A DNA stretch of 64,000 bases, from positions 930,001-994,000 of the forward strand of contig NZ_BMIQ01000001.1 in assembly GCF_014642635.1 (NCBI RefSeq), in the 5' to 3' direction. Positions 41,724 through 53,818 of the stretch are shown piece by piece. The number at the start of each line of letters is the position of its first letter. Position 1 is the first letter of the stretch. The stretch is from Aureimonas endophytica. Lineage in GTDB: Bacteria; Pseudomonadota; Alphaproteobacteria; Rhizobiales; Rhizobiaceae. Made by a program: the position numbers and the translations under genes. A model generated the notes under the pieces. That model was not told the origin of the DNA. It worked only from the letters and a program-made list of their open reading frames with translations, and made no database searches.

Positions 41724-43901
41724 TCAGAACCGATAGCGCAGCGAGCCGATGACGCTGCGGCCCTCGTCGCGGTAGCAATAGCCGGCCTGGCAGGCATCCT
41801 CGCGCTTGTCGAAGAGGTTCTTGGCGTTGACCTGGGCGAAGACGCCATCCAGCTTCGGATTCGCCTTGCCGAAATCGTAGGAGACCATGGCGTCGACCAG
41901 GAGGCGGCCGTCATTGTGGAAGGTGTTGACGTCGTCGCCCCAGCTTTCGCCGAGATAGCGCAGTCCGCCGCCGAAGCCGAAACCGGCCGCCGGGCCGCCC
42001 TGCACCGTATAGTCGCTCCAGACCGAGATCTGATGGGCGGGGATGCCGGAGGGCACGTTGCCCTCGTTGTCGCCGGCCGTGATCTCCAGGTCGAGATAGG
42101 TATAGGCGGCCGTCAGGTTGAGGCCCGCCATCAGGCTCGTCGTCGCCTCCAGCTCGACGCCCTGCGAGCGCACCTCGCCGCGCTGGATCTGGAAGTTCAG
42201 GTTGTCCGGGTCCTGCGCCAGCACATTCGTCTGGCGGATGCGGAAGAGCGCGGCGTTGAGGGTGAGGTTGAGGTCGTCCGGCGCGTATTTGATGCCGATC
42301 TCCTCCTGCTTGCCGCGCGTCGGCTTGAAGGGCGCGCTGCTGGCGCTGCGGCCGATGGTCGGCGCGAAGGAGGTCGAATAGCTGACATAGGGCGAGATGC
42401 CGTTGTCGAAGAGATAGGCGAGGCCGACGCGATAGGAGAAGTTCTCGTCGTCCTGCCGGCCGCTGGCATCCGGGCCGTTGATGAAGTCGAAGCGCTTCGA
42501 GGCGAGCCAGTCGTAGCGGCCGCCGAGCGTCAGGACGACGCGGTTGTATTCCGCCTGATCCTGAAGATAGAGGCCGGTCTGGCTCTGCTGGGTCGTGGCG
42601 TCGGCGAAGGTTAGCGCCGGCGAATCGATCCGCTGCGCGCCATAGTTCAGCGCCGCGAGATCGAGGTCCGGCGCGACGCCGAGGCCGATCTTGTCGTTGA
42701 CGTCGACATAGTTGTAGTCGAGCCCGCCGAGCAGCGTGTGCTTCACCGGCCCCGTATCGAACTTCGCCTCGGCCTGGTTGTCGACGGCGAAGGAGGACAG
42801 ATCGTCGACGATGCGGCCGGTCGAGCGGCTGGCGCGCAGCCCGTCCGGCGACAGGGCATAGATCGACGCATATTTCACGTCGGCGTCGATATGGGCGTAG
42901 CGCAGGTTCTGGCGCACCGTCAGGCTCTCGTCGAAGCGGTGCTCGAACTCGTAGCCGATGCGGGCCTGCTTCTGGACGAAATCGCCGAAGGCCAGATCGC
43001 CCGATTCGAGGTCGGTGGTGCGGCCGTTCTCGTTGAAATAGGTCGCGTTGCCGCCGGTGGTGATGTTCGAATATTCGCCGAGGACCGTCAGATGCGTGTT
43101 GCGGTCGTCCGAGCGCAGCGTCAGCGCCGGGGCGATGAAGGCGCGGTCGTCCGGCACGCTGAGGACATCGGTATCGGCGCTGCGGGCGAGACCCGTGAGG
43201 CGGTAGAGCACGTTGTCACTGTCGCCGAGCGGCCCCGAGGCGTCGAACTGGCCCTGATAGCGGTCGTTCGTGCCGAACTGCGTCTCGATCTCGCGGAAGG
43301 GCGCGTCGGTCGGCCGCTTGGACACGAGATTGACGATGCCGCCCGGCGAGCCGCCGCCATAGAGCACCGAGCTCGGCCCTTTCAGGATGGTGACGCCTTC
43401 GAGGCCGTAGGGCTCGGTCTTGAAGATCGAGAAATTGCCGGTCAGCTCGCGCAGCCCGTCGCGATAGACGCCGTTATAGACGGTGTCGAAGCCGCGAATA
43501 TAGAAGCTGTCGAAGCGCGGATCGAAGCCGAAGGCACCGACGCGTACGCCCGGCGTATAGGTCAGCGCCTCGGAAAGACTCTGGACGTTGCGGTCCTCCA
43601 GCTGTTCGCGCGACACGACGTTGACCGTCTGCGGCACCTTCTTCAGTTCCGTCTCGGTCTTGGTGCCGACCGCCGCCGCCTTGGCCACATAGCCGCGCGT
43701 CTCCAGCCCGCCGCCCTCGCCGTCGCCGGGCGTGACCTGCGCACCGCCATTGCCGCCGGCCGGGTTCCGCGCCGCGTCGATCGTCACCGTGTCGAGCTCG
43801 ATCGCCTGCTGCGCCGTCGCGGTCGAGACGAGAGCGGGCCAGCAAACGCCGAGAAGACCGAGTCGGAAGACGGTGCGGGTGAGCGGACGGGAACGGCGCA
43901 T
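41724..43901 (-). CDS. TonB-dependent siderophore receptor
   Basis: 725-residue outer-membrane receptor, with a signal peptide ending ATAQQ. A Gly/Asn-rich linker leads to the plug domain (VPQTVNVVSREQLEDRNVQSLSEAL, then VLYGGGSPGGIVNLVSKRP), and the 22-strand barrel ends in RYRF with the C-terminal Phe. The plug sequence is that of hydroxamate/ferrichrome-type receptors (FhuA/FoxA class). It takes up ferri-siderophores using TonB energy. Divergent from the esterase gene with an iron box between, and functionally matched to fhuDBC. Confidence 0.94.
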   Translation of the reverse strand: MRRSRPLTRTVFRLGLLGVCWPALVSTATAQQAIELDTVTIDAARNPAGGNGGAQVTPGDGEGGGLETRGYVAKAAAVGTKTETELKKVPQTVNVVSREQLEDRNVQSLSEALTYTPGVRVGAFGFDPRFDSFYIRGFDTVYNGVYRDGLRELTGNFSIFKTEPYGLEGVTILKGPSSVLYGGGSPGGIVNLVSKRPTDAPFREIETQFGTNDRYQGQFDASGPLGDSDNVLYRLTGLARSADTDVLSVPDDRAFIAPALTLRSDDRNTHLTVLGEYSNITTGGNATYFNENGRTTDLESGDLAFGDFVQKQARIGYEFEHRFDESLTVRQNLRYAHIDADVKYASIYALSPDGLRASRSTGRIVDDLSSFAVDNQAEAKFDTGPVKHTLLGGLDYNYVDVNDKIGLGVAPDLDLAALNYGAQRIDSPALTFADATTQQSQTGLYLQDQAEYNRVVLTLGGRYDWLASKRFDFINGPDASGRQDDENFSYRVGLAYLFDNGISPYVSYSTSFAPTIGRSASSAPFKPTRGKQEEIGIKYAPDDLNLTLNAALFRIRQTNVLAQDPDNLNFQIQRGEVRSQGVELEATTSLMAGLNLTAAYTYLDLEITAGDNEGNVPSGIPAHQISVWSDYTVQGGPAAGFGFGGGLRYLGESWGDDVNTFHNDGRLLVDAMVSYDFGKANPKLDGVFAQVNAKNLFDKREDACQAGYCYRDEGRSVIGSLRYRF

Positions 43902-43957
43902 GGGATCTGCCTGATGTTTCTTCGCGGCGGGCGGCCGCTTTCCTCCTCTCCAAAACA

Positions 43958-43972
43958 TGAGTATCTGAGTCA
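43958..43972. promoter_or_regulatory. RirA-type iron box between receptor and esterase genes
   Basis: Exact TGA-N9-TCA palindrome (TGAGTATCTGAGTCA), the iron-responsive operator recognised by RirA in Rhizobiales, in an AT-rich patch 57 bases before the receptor start and 75 bases before the esterase start. It could control both divergent genes by iron. Confidence 0.65.
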
Positions 43973-44046
43973 ATAATTCAGGCGGCACGACCTTGCTCGC
44001 GCCATGCGGGCATCTGCGAGAAATGCGAATGGAATGAGAGGCTTAC

Positions 44047-45012
44047 ATGACCATCGCCGAGCCGGACCGAATGCCGGAGATGACACGAGACCGGGCAATT
44101 GCGGCAGAAAAGCCACAGGATTTGGAAGATTTCCAGGCTGAAATCGCCAGTGCGCGCACGGTCTCGCTGCCCGGCACGATGGCCTATGATCTGGCCGCGC
44201 GGCCGAGCGGCGAGACGCGCCGCATCTTCGTCCATGTCCCCGCCGAGACGCCGCCGCCCGAGGGCTGGCCCCTTCTCGTGATGACCGACGGCAATGCGAT
44301 GATCGCGACGGCGGTGGACGCGCTGCGCGTCCAGGCGAGCTATCCCGGCGGCACGAATGTCGGGCCCGGCGTCATCGCCGCGATCGGCTATCCGGTGGAC
44401 GCCGCCTATGACCCGCTGCGGCGCTCCTTCGATCTCTCGCCGCCGCCGGGACGGCACTATCCACCCTTCACGCCGGCCGGGCCGCCCGTCCGCACCGGCG
44501 GCGCCGACGAGCTGCTGCGCTTCATCGAAGGCGATCTGTTGCCGTTTCTAGAGCGGCTGGTGCCGATCGACGCGGCGCGCCGCACCCTGTTCGGCCATTC
44601 CTTCGGCGGGCTCTTCGCCCTCCACGCGCTCTTCTCGGGCGCCGGTCTCTTCTCGCGCTATGTCGCCGCGAGCCCGACGATCTACTGGGAGGATGGCGGG
44701 CTCCTCGAGGCCGAGCGCCGCTTCGGCGAGGAGCATGACGGCTCGTCCGTCTTCGTCCATCTCTCCTCGGGCGAATACGAAGGCGAGACGCTGGCGCCCT
44801 TCCAATATGGCCGGGACGACACCGAGGCCCGCCTCGCCAAGGCCAAGGAGGCGCAGACGACGCGGCTCGCCCGCGAGATGGCCGGGCGGCTCGGCGCCCT
44901 GCCCGGCCTTGCCGGCCGGTTCGAGACCTATCCGGGCGAGACGCATATGACCGTCCTGCCCGTCGCCGTCGCGCGGGCGGTGCGGGTCGCCTTCGGTCTC
45001 AGCCTGCCGTGA
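44047..45012 (+). CDS. Alpha/beta hydrolase of the ferri-siderophore esterase type
   Basis: 321 residues, no signal peptide. The nucleophile elbow is GHSFGGLFAL and the catalytic His is in PGETHMTVLP near the C-terminus; SPTIYWEDG follows the elbow as in enterochelin esterases and IroE-like enzymes (putative esterase family). It may cleave an imported ferri-siderophore to release iron; this rests on the family and on its place opposite the siderophore receptor across an iron box. GAGAGG lies before the ATG. Confidence 0.85.
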   Translation: MTIAEPDRMPEMTRDRAIAAEKPQDLEDFQAEIASARTVSLPGTMAYDLAARPSGETRRIFVHVPAETPPPEGWPLLVMTDGNAMIATAVDALRVQASYPGGTNVGPGVIAAIGYPVDAAYDPLRRSFDLSPPPGRHYPPFTPAGPPVRTGGADELLRFIEGDLLPFLERLVPIDAARRTLFGHSFGGLFALHALFSGAGLFSRYVAASPTIYWEDGGLLEAERRFGEEHDGSSVFVHLSSGEYEGETLAPFQYGRDDTEARLAKAKEAQTTRLAREMAGRLGALPGLAGRFETYPGETHMTVLPVAVARAVRVAFGLSLP

Positions 45013-45454
45013 GCGCGCTCTTCACGAGACCGTTCGCCTTGCCGAAATCCATGCGGCCGGCATGCTTGGTCTTCAGGAAGGCCATGACCGTGCCCATGTC
45101 GCTCATCGCCTTGGCGCCGGTGGCCGCCACCGCCTCGGCGACGGCCGCCGCCATTTCGGCCTCGTCCATCTGCGAAGGCAGGAAGGTCTTGATGATCGCG
45201 ATCTCCTCGCGCTCGGCCTCGGCCAGCTCGGCGCGGTTGTTCTCGGCATAGATCTTCGCCGATTCCTCGCGCTGCTTGATCATCTTGGCGAGAAGCTGGC
45301 GCAGCTCGTCGTCGCTCGCCGCCTCCTTGCCGGCGGTGCGGTTGGCGATGTCGCGGTCCTTGATCGCGGCATTCACGAGGCGGAGCGTGCCGACCCGCCG
45401 CTTGTCCTGGTCCTTCGTCGCCTGCTTCAGCGCAGTGGCGATCTCGTCGCGCAT
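44999..45454 (-). CDS. GatB/YqeY-domain protein
   Basis: 151-residue protein formed by one YqeY domain (MRDEIATALKQATKDQDKRRV start, then DRDIANRTAGKEAASDDEL and EEIAIIKTFLPSQMDEAEM). YqeY is related to the tail domain of the GatB amidotransferase and may act in tRNA-dependent amidation, though its real role is unclear. GGGAGG precedes ATG 45454. Divergent from carA, an arrangement common in alphaproteobacteria; its 3' end overlaps the esterase gene by 14 bases. Confidence 0.93.
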   Translation of the reverse strand: MRDEIATALKQATKDQDKRRVGTLRLVNAAIKDRDIANRTAGKEAASDDELRQLLAKMIKQREESAKIYAENNRAELAEAEREEIAIIKTFLPSQMDEAEMAAAVAEAVAATGAKAMSDMGTVMAFLKTKHAGRMDFGKANGLVKSALTAG

Positions 45455-45637
45455 GGCGATGCCTCCCTTCTCGTCTGCCGGCGGGGGTAGACTTGAGGCG
45501 AGGCCCGCGCAAGGCTCTTGCGTTCGCGCCGCCTTGCGGCGATATGCAGGAGGATACGCACAAGGACAGGCGGCAGGCTCGCGGTGGACGACACGGTCCC
45601 GCGCGCCGTTTCGCCCGAGCATAGACGAGGTTGCGCC

Positions 45638-46825
45638 ATGACCGACGGCTGGAGCATTCGGAAGCCGACCGCCCTTCTCGTTCTCGCCGACGGGACGGTG
45701 ATCGAGGGCGAGGGCGTCGGCCGCGTCGGCCACGCGCTCGGCGAGGTCTGTTTCAACACGGCGCTGACGGGCTATCAGGAGATCCTGACTGATCCGTCCT
45801 ACGCCAAGCAGATCGTCACCTTCACCTTTCCCCATATCGGCAATGTCGGGGCGAACGAGGAGGATATCGAGGATCTCGTGCCGGCGAACGCCCACGGCGC
45901 GGTCGGCGCCGTCTTCCGCGCCGAGGTGACCGAGCCCTCCAACTACCGCGCCGCCGGCGGCCTCGACCAATGGCTGAAGAAGCGCGGCATCGTCGCCATT
46001 TCCGGCATCGATACGCGCGCCCTCACCGCCCATATTCGCGAGAACGGCATGCCGAACGCCGTGGTCGCGCATGACCCGGACGGCAATTTCGACGTCGAGG
46101 CGCTGAAGCGCGAGGCGGCCGCCTGGTCCGGCCTCGTCGGCCTCGATCTCGCCAAGGATGTCGCGAGCCATCAGACGGAAGTCTGGGACGAGGAGCCCTG
46201 GCAGTGGGATGCCGGTTATGCCCGCGGGGCCGAGCCGCGCTGCACGGTCGTCGCGCTCGACTACGGCACGAAGCGCAACATCCTGCGCCTGATGACCGGG
46301 CGCGGCGCGCGCGTCGTGCTCCTGCCGCCGACGGCGACCGCCGAGGAGGTGATGGCGCATCGGCCGGACGGCATCTTCCTGTCGAACGGCCCGGGCGACC
46401 CGGCGGCGACGGGCGAATATGCCGTGCCGACGATCCAGTCCCTCATCAAGACCGGCGTGCCGATGTTCGGCATCTGCCTCGGCCACCAGATGCTGGCCCT
46501 CGCCCTCGGCGGCAAGACGGAGAAGATGCATCAGGGCCATCACGGCGCGAACCATCCCGTGAAGGACTTCACCACCGGCAAGGTGGAGATCGTCTCGATG
46601 AATCACGGCTTCGCGGTCGACGCCGCCTCCCTGCCGGAGGCGGTGGAGCAGACGCATGTCTCGCTCTTCGACAACACCAATTGCGGCCTGAAGCTGAAGG
46701 ACGCGCCGGTCTTCTCCGTGCAGCACCACCCGGAGGCCTCGCCGGGGCCGCAGGACTCGCACTATCTCTTCGACCGTTTCTTCGAACTGATCGACGCGCA
46801 CAAGGCGAAGGACAAGGCCGCCTGA
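45638..46825 (+). CDS. carA: Carbamoyl-phosphate synthase small subunit
   Basis: 395-residue glutaminase subunit that supplies ammonia to CarB for arginine and pyrimidine synthesis. The N-terminal half starts PTALLVLADGTVIEGEG and includes FNTALTGYQEILTDPSY. The class I amidotransferase half has the nucleophile Cys in GICLGHQML and the His-Glu pair in QHHPEASPGP. ATG 45638 follows ACGAGG. carB lies about 1.3 kb further on the same strand, with three small genes between. Confidence 0.97.
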   Translation: MTDGWSIRKPTALLVLADGTVIEGEGVGRVGHALGEVCFNTALTGYQEILTDPSYAKQIVTFTFPHIGNVGANEEDIEDLVPANAHGAVGAVFRAEVTEPSNYRAAGGLDQWLKKRGIVAISGIDTRALTAHIRENGMPNAVVAHDPDGNFDVEALKREAAAWSGLVGLDLAKDVASHQTEVWDEEPWQWDAGYARGAEPRCTVVALDYGTKRNILRLMTGRGARVVLLPPTATAEEVMAHRPDGIFLSNGPGDPAATGEYAVPTIQSLIKTGVPMFGICLGHQMLALALGGKTEKMHQGHHGANHPVKDFTTGKVEIVSMNHGFAVDAASLPEAVEQTHVSLFDNTNCGLKLKDAPVFSVQHHPEASPGPQDSHYLFDRFFELIDAHKAKDKAA

Positions 46826-46835
46826 CGGCGGCCTT
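46814..46835 (+). terminator. Hairpin terminator overlapping the carA stop
   Basis: AAGGCCGCC-TGAC-GGCGGCCTT, a perfect 9-bp hairpin whose loop contains the carA stop codon. It sits between carA and the convergent LprI-like gene, and no T tract beyond TTC follows. Confidence 0.6.
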
Positions 46836-46841
46836 CGGCCC

Positions 46842-47273
46842 CTAGCGCGGCGGCACCGGACAGGAGAGGTCGCCCTCCTCGCAGGAGAGAAGCCGCGCCA
46901 GATCGTCGGCCCGCTTCCGCGTCAGCTCCGCCCGGCAATCGGCGACGACCATCGGCTGGGCGCTGCCGCCCTCGACGCCGGCCGCGCGCAGCGCGCATTC
47001 CGCGTCGCGAAAACCGATCCAGGCCCGCTGGGCCGCGACGAGCTTCGTCTTCACCTTCTGATCGTCGCCGAGACGGGCGACGAGTTCGGCATAGCGCGCA
47101 TTCAGATCCGCGTCGGCCCGCTTCAGCTCGGCGCCGGCGCAGGCATCGAGATCGCTCTGCGTCGCCTTGGCGCCGCAGGCCGCCTCTGCCGCCGGGGCGC
47201 CCCCGGACGCCGCGACGAGCAGCGCCAGAACCGCCGCGCCAAGCGTGAACCTGCGATGCGGACGAGGCTTCAT
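46842..47273 (-). CDS. LprI-domain (DUF1311) secreted protein
   Basis: 143-residue precursor with a signal peptide (FTLGAAVLALLVAASGGAPAAEA). The mature part is a lysozyme-inhibitor LprI/DUF1311 domain: CGAKATQSDLDACAGAELKRADADLN, then LVAAQRAWIGFRDAECALRA, and a last Cys pair. Cysteines are placed for two or three disulfides. The family sits in the periplasm and some members inhibit lysozyme; the role here is not proven. Convergent with carA. Confidence 0.85.
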   Translation of the reverse strand: MKPRPHRRFTLGAAVLALLVAASGGAPAAEAACGAKATQSDLDACAGAELKRADADLNARYAELVARLGDDQKVKTKLVAAQRAWIGFRDAECALRAAGVEGGSAQPMVVADCRAELTRKRADDLARLLSCEEGDLSCPVPPR

Positions 47274-47316
47274 CCGTCCCGTCCCCTGCCCTTTCGGCAT
47301 CGAATGGCGATGCGGC

Positions 47317-47445
47317 TCAGGCCAGCCGGAACAGTCGACGCATGAACTTGCGCAGACCGCAGGCGAAGGTCGCGTGGAGATGCATGTCGTGGCGCTCGTA
47401 TTCGCCGCCGTAGTTCGAACGCCCGATGATGATATCGGCAAGCAT
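47317..47445 (-). CDS. 42-residue conserved-looking small protein, unknown function
   Basis: ORF from ATG 47445 to TGA 47317-47319, preceded by a strong GGGAGG site at seven bases. The product starts MLADIIIGRSNYGGEYE and ends in an Arg-rich amphipathic stretch (KFMRRLFRLA). It also carries RHDMHLHATF, with three His that could bind a metal. Codon use is like that of neighbouring genes. No family recognised. It lies 44 bases upstream of the LprI-like gene in the same direction and could be co-transcribed with it. Confidence 0.55.
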   Translation of the reverse strand: MLADIIIGRSNYGGEYERHDMHLHATFACGLRKFMRRLFRLA

Positions 47446-47686
47446 GGCCCATCCTCCCGGAATTTCGGCCCCGCCTGGAGCCCGATCTAACTCGTCATGC
47501 TAGAAATCTGGTGCACCCCGTGCGCTTCGTCAACGCCGCGAAGGCGCACGACGTGCATGCCTGTCCTTGGTATTTGCTTGGCCGCGCCTTATGTCGCCGT
47601 CGCGGCCCGACCCGGTCGCGACGGGTATTCGCCGACGATGATCGCAGCCGAATCTTTCGCGACGATGACCATCATGGAGAGGATCG

Positions 47687-47956
47687 GTGGAGGCGAAGGC
47701 ATTCCGCGCCTGGCGCAAGGAGATGGGGCTGAAGCAGCGGGACGCGGCCGAGAAGCTCGGCCTGAAGAAGCGCGTCATCCAATATTACGAGAAGGGCGAT
47801 CGCGACGGGCGCGCGGTGGAGATCCCGAAGGCGGTGGAGCTCGCCTGCCTCGCGCTCGCCCTCGGCTTCGAGAGCTATGACGGGGCGCCGCGGCGGCGAA
47901 AATCCCCCGCTCCGACGCCGCCGAAACCGAATCCCTTGATGACGAATGGCGATTAG
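47687..47956 (+). CDS. XRE-family helix-turn-helix protein
   Basis: 89 residues from GTG 47687, after GGAGAGGATCG. Residues about 5-60 form a Cro/XRE helix-turn-helix (FRAWRKEMGLKQRDAAEKLGLKKRVIQYYEKG), followed by a helical segment and a Pro-rich tail (PAPTPPKPNP). Presumably a small DNA-binding regulator; targets unknown. It lies between carA and carB, 126 bases before carB, but nothing ties it to pyrimidine or arginine control. Confidence 0.8.
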   Translation: MEAKAFRAWRKEMGLKQRDAAEKLGLKKRVIQYYEKGDRDGRAVEIPKAVELACLALALGFESYDGAPRRRKSPAPTPPKPNPLMTNGD

Positions 47957-48082
47957 CGGCGATGCGCTCTTTCGCCGGCCGGCGCTTTTCCCTATAAGCC
48001 GGCCTCAGCCTGAACAATCCTCATGTCATGGGAGCTGGTCGCCCGATCTCGCGGCCGGCCTTCGCGCGCGGAAAACGACAAG

Positions 48083-51514
<3,432 letters not shown>

Positions 51515-51523
51515 AGGGCGACG

Positions 51524-51547
51524 GAGGGGGTTCCATTCGACCCCCTC
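51524..51547 (+). terminator. Hairpin terminator of carB
   Basis: GAGGGGGT / ACCCCCTC arms with an eight-base loop, ten bases after the carB stop, followed by a weakly T-rich stretch. Confidence 0.7.
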
Positions 51548-51767
51548 TGCCTATTTCCTGAACGATGCGATCGATTTGACAGCGGCTGCCGGCCGCATCA
51601 TCATCCCTCGCATCGGTCGCCTTCCGGCGATCACCCCAGCATTGGCTCAGCGGGTTCCGGTCGGCGATCGCCGTCCGGGGCCGTTTTCTTATTGGCCCTG
51701 CCGAAGTCGCGGGGCCGGAACGAACGAGAAGGGACTGCCGGCCCGGGCCGGCATTCGAAGGTGAGGC

Positions 51768-52241
51768 ATGGAAAAGATTCCGATGACGAGCCAGGGCTAC
51801 GAGGAGCTCAAGGAAGAGCTCCGTCGCCGCCAGCAGGAGGAGCGTCCGCGCATCATCGCCGCGATCTCCGAAGCGCGCGCCCATGGCGACCTGTCCGAAA
51901 ACGCGGAATATCATGCCGCCAAGGAATCGCAGAGCCTCAACGAGGGCCGCATCGCCGAGCTCGAGGACCTGACGACCCGGGCCGAGGTCATCGACGTGAC
52001 CAAGATGTCCGGCGAGAAGGTGAAGTTCGGCGCGACGGTGAAGCTGATCGACGAGGATACCGAGGAGGAGAAGGTCTATCAGATCGTCGGCGACCAGGAA
52101 GCCGACGTGAAGAAGGGCCGCATCTCCATCTCCTCGCCGATCGCCCGCGCCCTGATCGGTAAGGGCGAAGGCGACACGGTCGAGGTCGCGGCGCCGGGCG
52201 GCGCCAAGTCCTACGAGATCATCGAGCTGCGCTGGGGCTGA
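51768..52241 (+). CDS. greA: Transcription elongation factor
   Basis: 157-residue GreA: an N-terminal coiled coil (about 1-75) with the acidic tip [15 protein letters not shown] that enters the polymerase channel and stimulates transcript cleavage, and a C-terminal FKBP-like domain ending [19 protein letters not shown] precedes the ATG. It has its own upstream gap of 250 bases after carB; the BrnT toxin gene starts 20 bases after its stop. Confidence 0.96.
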   Translation: MEKIPMTSQGYEELKEELRRRQQEERPRIIAAISEARAHGDLSENAEYHAAKESQSLNEGRIAELEDLTTRAEVIDVTKMSGEKVKFGATVKLIDEDTEEEKVYQIVGDQEADVKKGRISISSPIARALIGKGEGDTVEVAAPGGAKSYEIIELRWG

Positions 52242-52261
52242 GGCGAAGAGGCCGACGCGGC

Positions 52262-52525
52262 ATGAGGTTCGAGTACGATCCCGAAAAGAGCGCCTCGAAC
52301 CTCATCAAGCACGGCATCGATTTCGACGAAGCCCAACGGCTCTGGACGGACGACCGGCTCGCGATCGCCGAGGCCAGATCCGACGACGAGCCTCGATTTC
52401 TCGCCATCGGGCGGATCGGAGACCGGCACTGGTCCGCGATCTATACTTTGCGAAGCGAGAGGCTGAGGCTTATATTGGTGCGACGAGCCCGAGCCGAGGA
52501 GATCATGCGTTATGAAGGCCGCTGA
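52262..52525 (+). CDS. BrnT-family toxin (ribonuclease of a type II toxin-antitoxin pair)
   Basis: 87 residues with the BrnT pattern throughout: FEYDPEKSASNLIKHGIDFDEAQ, then RFLAIGRIGDRHWSAIYTLR and LRLILVRRARAEEIMRYE, which contain the conserved Lys/His, Arg and Glu residues of this RelE-like RNase. It should cleave RNA and slow growth when free. The 3' end overlaps the antitoxin start by 14 bases, the usual order of brnTA. Confidence 0.9.
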   Translation: MRFEYDPEKSASNLIKHGIDFDEAQRLWTDDRLAIAEARSDDEPRFLAIGRIGDRHWSAIYTLRSERLRLILVRRARAEEIMRYEGR

Positions 52526-52727
52526 CTTCGACAAGGCGTTCGACGACGGCGAGAGCATCGACGCTTCCATCGACTGGTCGACCCTGCGGCGACCCAATCT
52601 GGAGAGCCGCAGACTGGAGATCGAGCTGACGTCGCGAATGGCGGAAGATGTCGATCGTCATGCGCGACGCATGGGTCTCACCCCCCAGGCCTTGATCCAG
52701 AAATGGGTCGCCGAAAAGCTGTCCTGA
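52512..52727 (+). CDS. BrnA-type antitoxin
   Basis: 71 residues. The N-terminal part carries the IDWSTLRRPN segment that faces the toxin; the C-terminal half (LEIELTSRMAEDVDRHARRMGLTPQALIQKWVAEKL) is a ribbon-helix-helix-like DNA-binding region with the PQALI turn. Expected to neutralise BrnT and repress the pair. Its start overlaps the toxin gene, and its end lies 24 bases before the likely glycosyltransferase start. Confidence 0.88.
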   Translation: MKAADFDKAFDDGESIDASIDWSTLRRPNLESRRLEIELTSRMAEDVDRHARRMGLTPQALIQKWVAEKLS

Positions 52728-52750
52728 CTCGGCCAGCTGCTTTCCCGTCC

Positions 52751-53818
52751 GTGAAACCTTCCGAAACCGAAGTCGTCGCGCCGAATTTCAAGCGGCGCCT
52801 GTCGGGCGTGACGTCCACCGTCGTGCAGCTCGTGCCGCTCCAGGCTCGGGCGCTGCGGATCGCGGCGCTCGGGCCCGGCCTGCCGGACCATCTGCCGAAG
52901 CTGCGCTTCGCCGATCTCCGTCATTTCTGGCGCCGGCCGCCGGGGCGGCCGTTCCGCATCTGGCATGCGCGGCGCAATATCGAGATGCTGCCCGGCATCC
53001 TGCTGCGCGATGGTCTGCGCATGCCGCTGAAGCTCGTCTTCACCTCGGCGGCGCAGCGGCGCCATACCGGCTGGACGCGCTTTCTCATCCGCCGCATGGA
53101 CGCGGTGATCGCAACGAGCGGCCGGAGCGCCGCCTTTCTCGACCGCCCCGCCACCATCATCCTCCATGGCATCGATCTCGACCGCTTCGGTCCCGCTGGC
53201 CCGATCGCGGAGGGCTTTCCCGGCCGGTTGGTCGTCGGCTGCTCGGGCCGCATCCGGCCGCAGAAGGGCACCGATCTCTTCGTAGCGGCGATGATCGAAC
53301 TCCTGCCGGACTTTCCGGACTGGGTGGCGGTGGCGACGGGCCGGGCGACGCCCGACCATGCGGGCTTTCTCGCCGAGCTGAAAGCGAAGGTCGCGGCGGC
53401 GGGGCTTTCGGAGCGCATCCTCTTTCCCGGCGAGGTCGCGGATGTCGTGCCCTGGTTCCGCCGTTTCGATCTCTATGTCGCGCCGCCGCGCAACGAGGGC
53501 TTCGGCCTGACGCCGCTGGAGGCGATGGCCTCCGGCACGCCCGTCGTCGCCAGTGATGCCGGCGCCTTCACCGAACTCGTGCGCGACGGCGTCACCGGCC
53601 GAGTCGTGCCAGCGGGCGACGGCGAGGCGCTGACGGCGGCGATCCGCCCCTTCCTGGCGGATGACGCGTTGCGCGCCCGCGCCGGGAAGGCGGCGCTGGC
53701 CGACATGCAGGCGCGCTTTCCCTTGCAGCGCGAAGCCGACGAGATCCGCGCCGTCTACGAGCGGCTGTGGTCGAACCTGCCGGCGAAATCCGCCTCGTCG
53801 ATATCGACGACGCGATAG
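52751..53818 (+). CDS. lpcC: LPS core glycosyltransferase family 4 (LpcC-like mannosyltransferase)
   Basis: 355-residue GT-B enzyme. From APNFKRRLSGVTSTVVQLVP onward it follows the LpcC pattern of rhizobia, including MPLKLVFTSAAQRRHTGWT, ATIILHGIDLDRF, GRIRPQKGTDLFV and the family 4 end EGFGLTPLEAMASGTPVVAS. LpcC adds mannose to the inner core of rhizobial lipopolysaccharide. Start is uncertain: GTG 52751 gives a family-length N-terminus, while ATG 52703 would overlap the antitoxin gene. No clear ribosome site for either. Confidence 0.85.
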   Translation: MKPSETEVVAPNFKRRLSGVTSTVVQLVPLQARALRIAALGPGLPDHLPKLRFADLRHFWRRPPGRPFRIWHARRNIEMLPGILLRDGLRMPLKLVFTSAAQRRHTGWTRFLIRRMDAVIATSGRSAAFLDRPATIILHGIDLDRFGPAGPIAEGFPGRLVVGCSGRIRPQKGTDLFVAAMIELLPDFPDWVAVATGRATPDHAGFLAELKAKVAAAGLSERILFPGEVADVVPWFRRFDLYVAPPRNEGFGLTPLEAMASGTPVVASDAGAFTELVRDGVTGRVVPAGDGEALTAAIRPFLADDALRARAGKAALADMQARFPLQREADEIRAVYERLWSNLPAKSASSISTTR

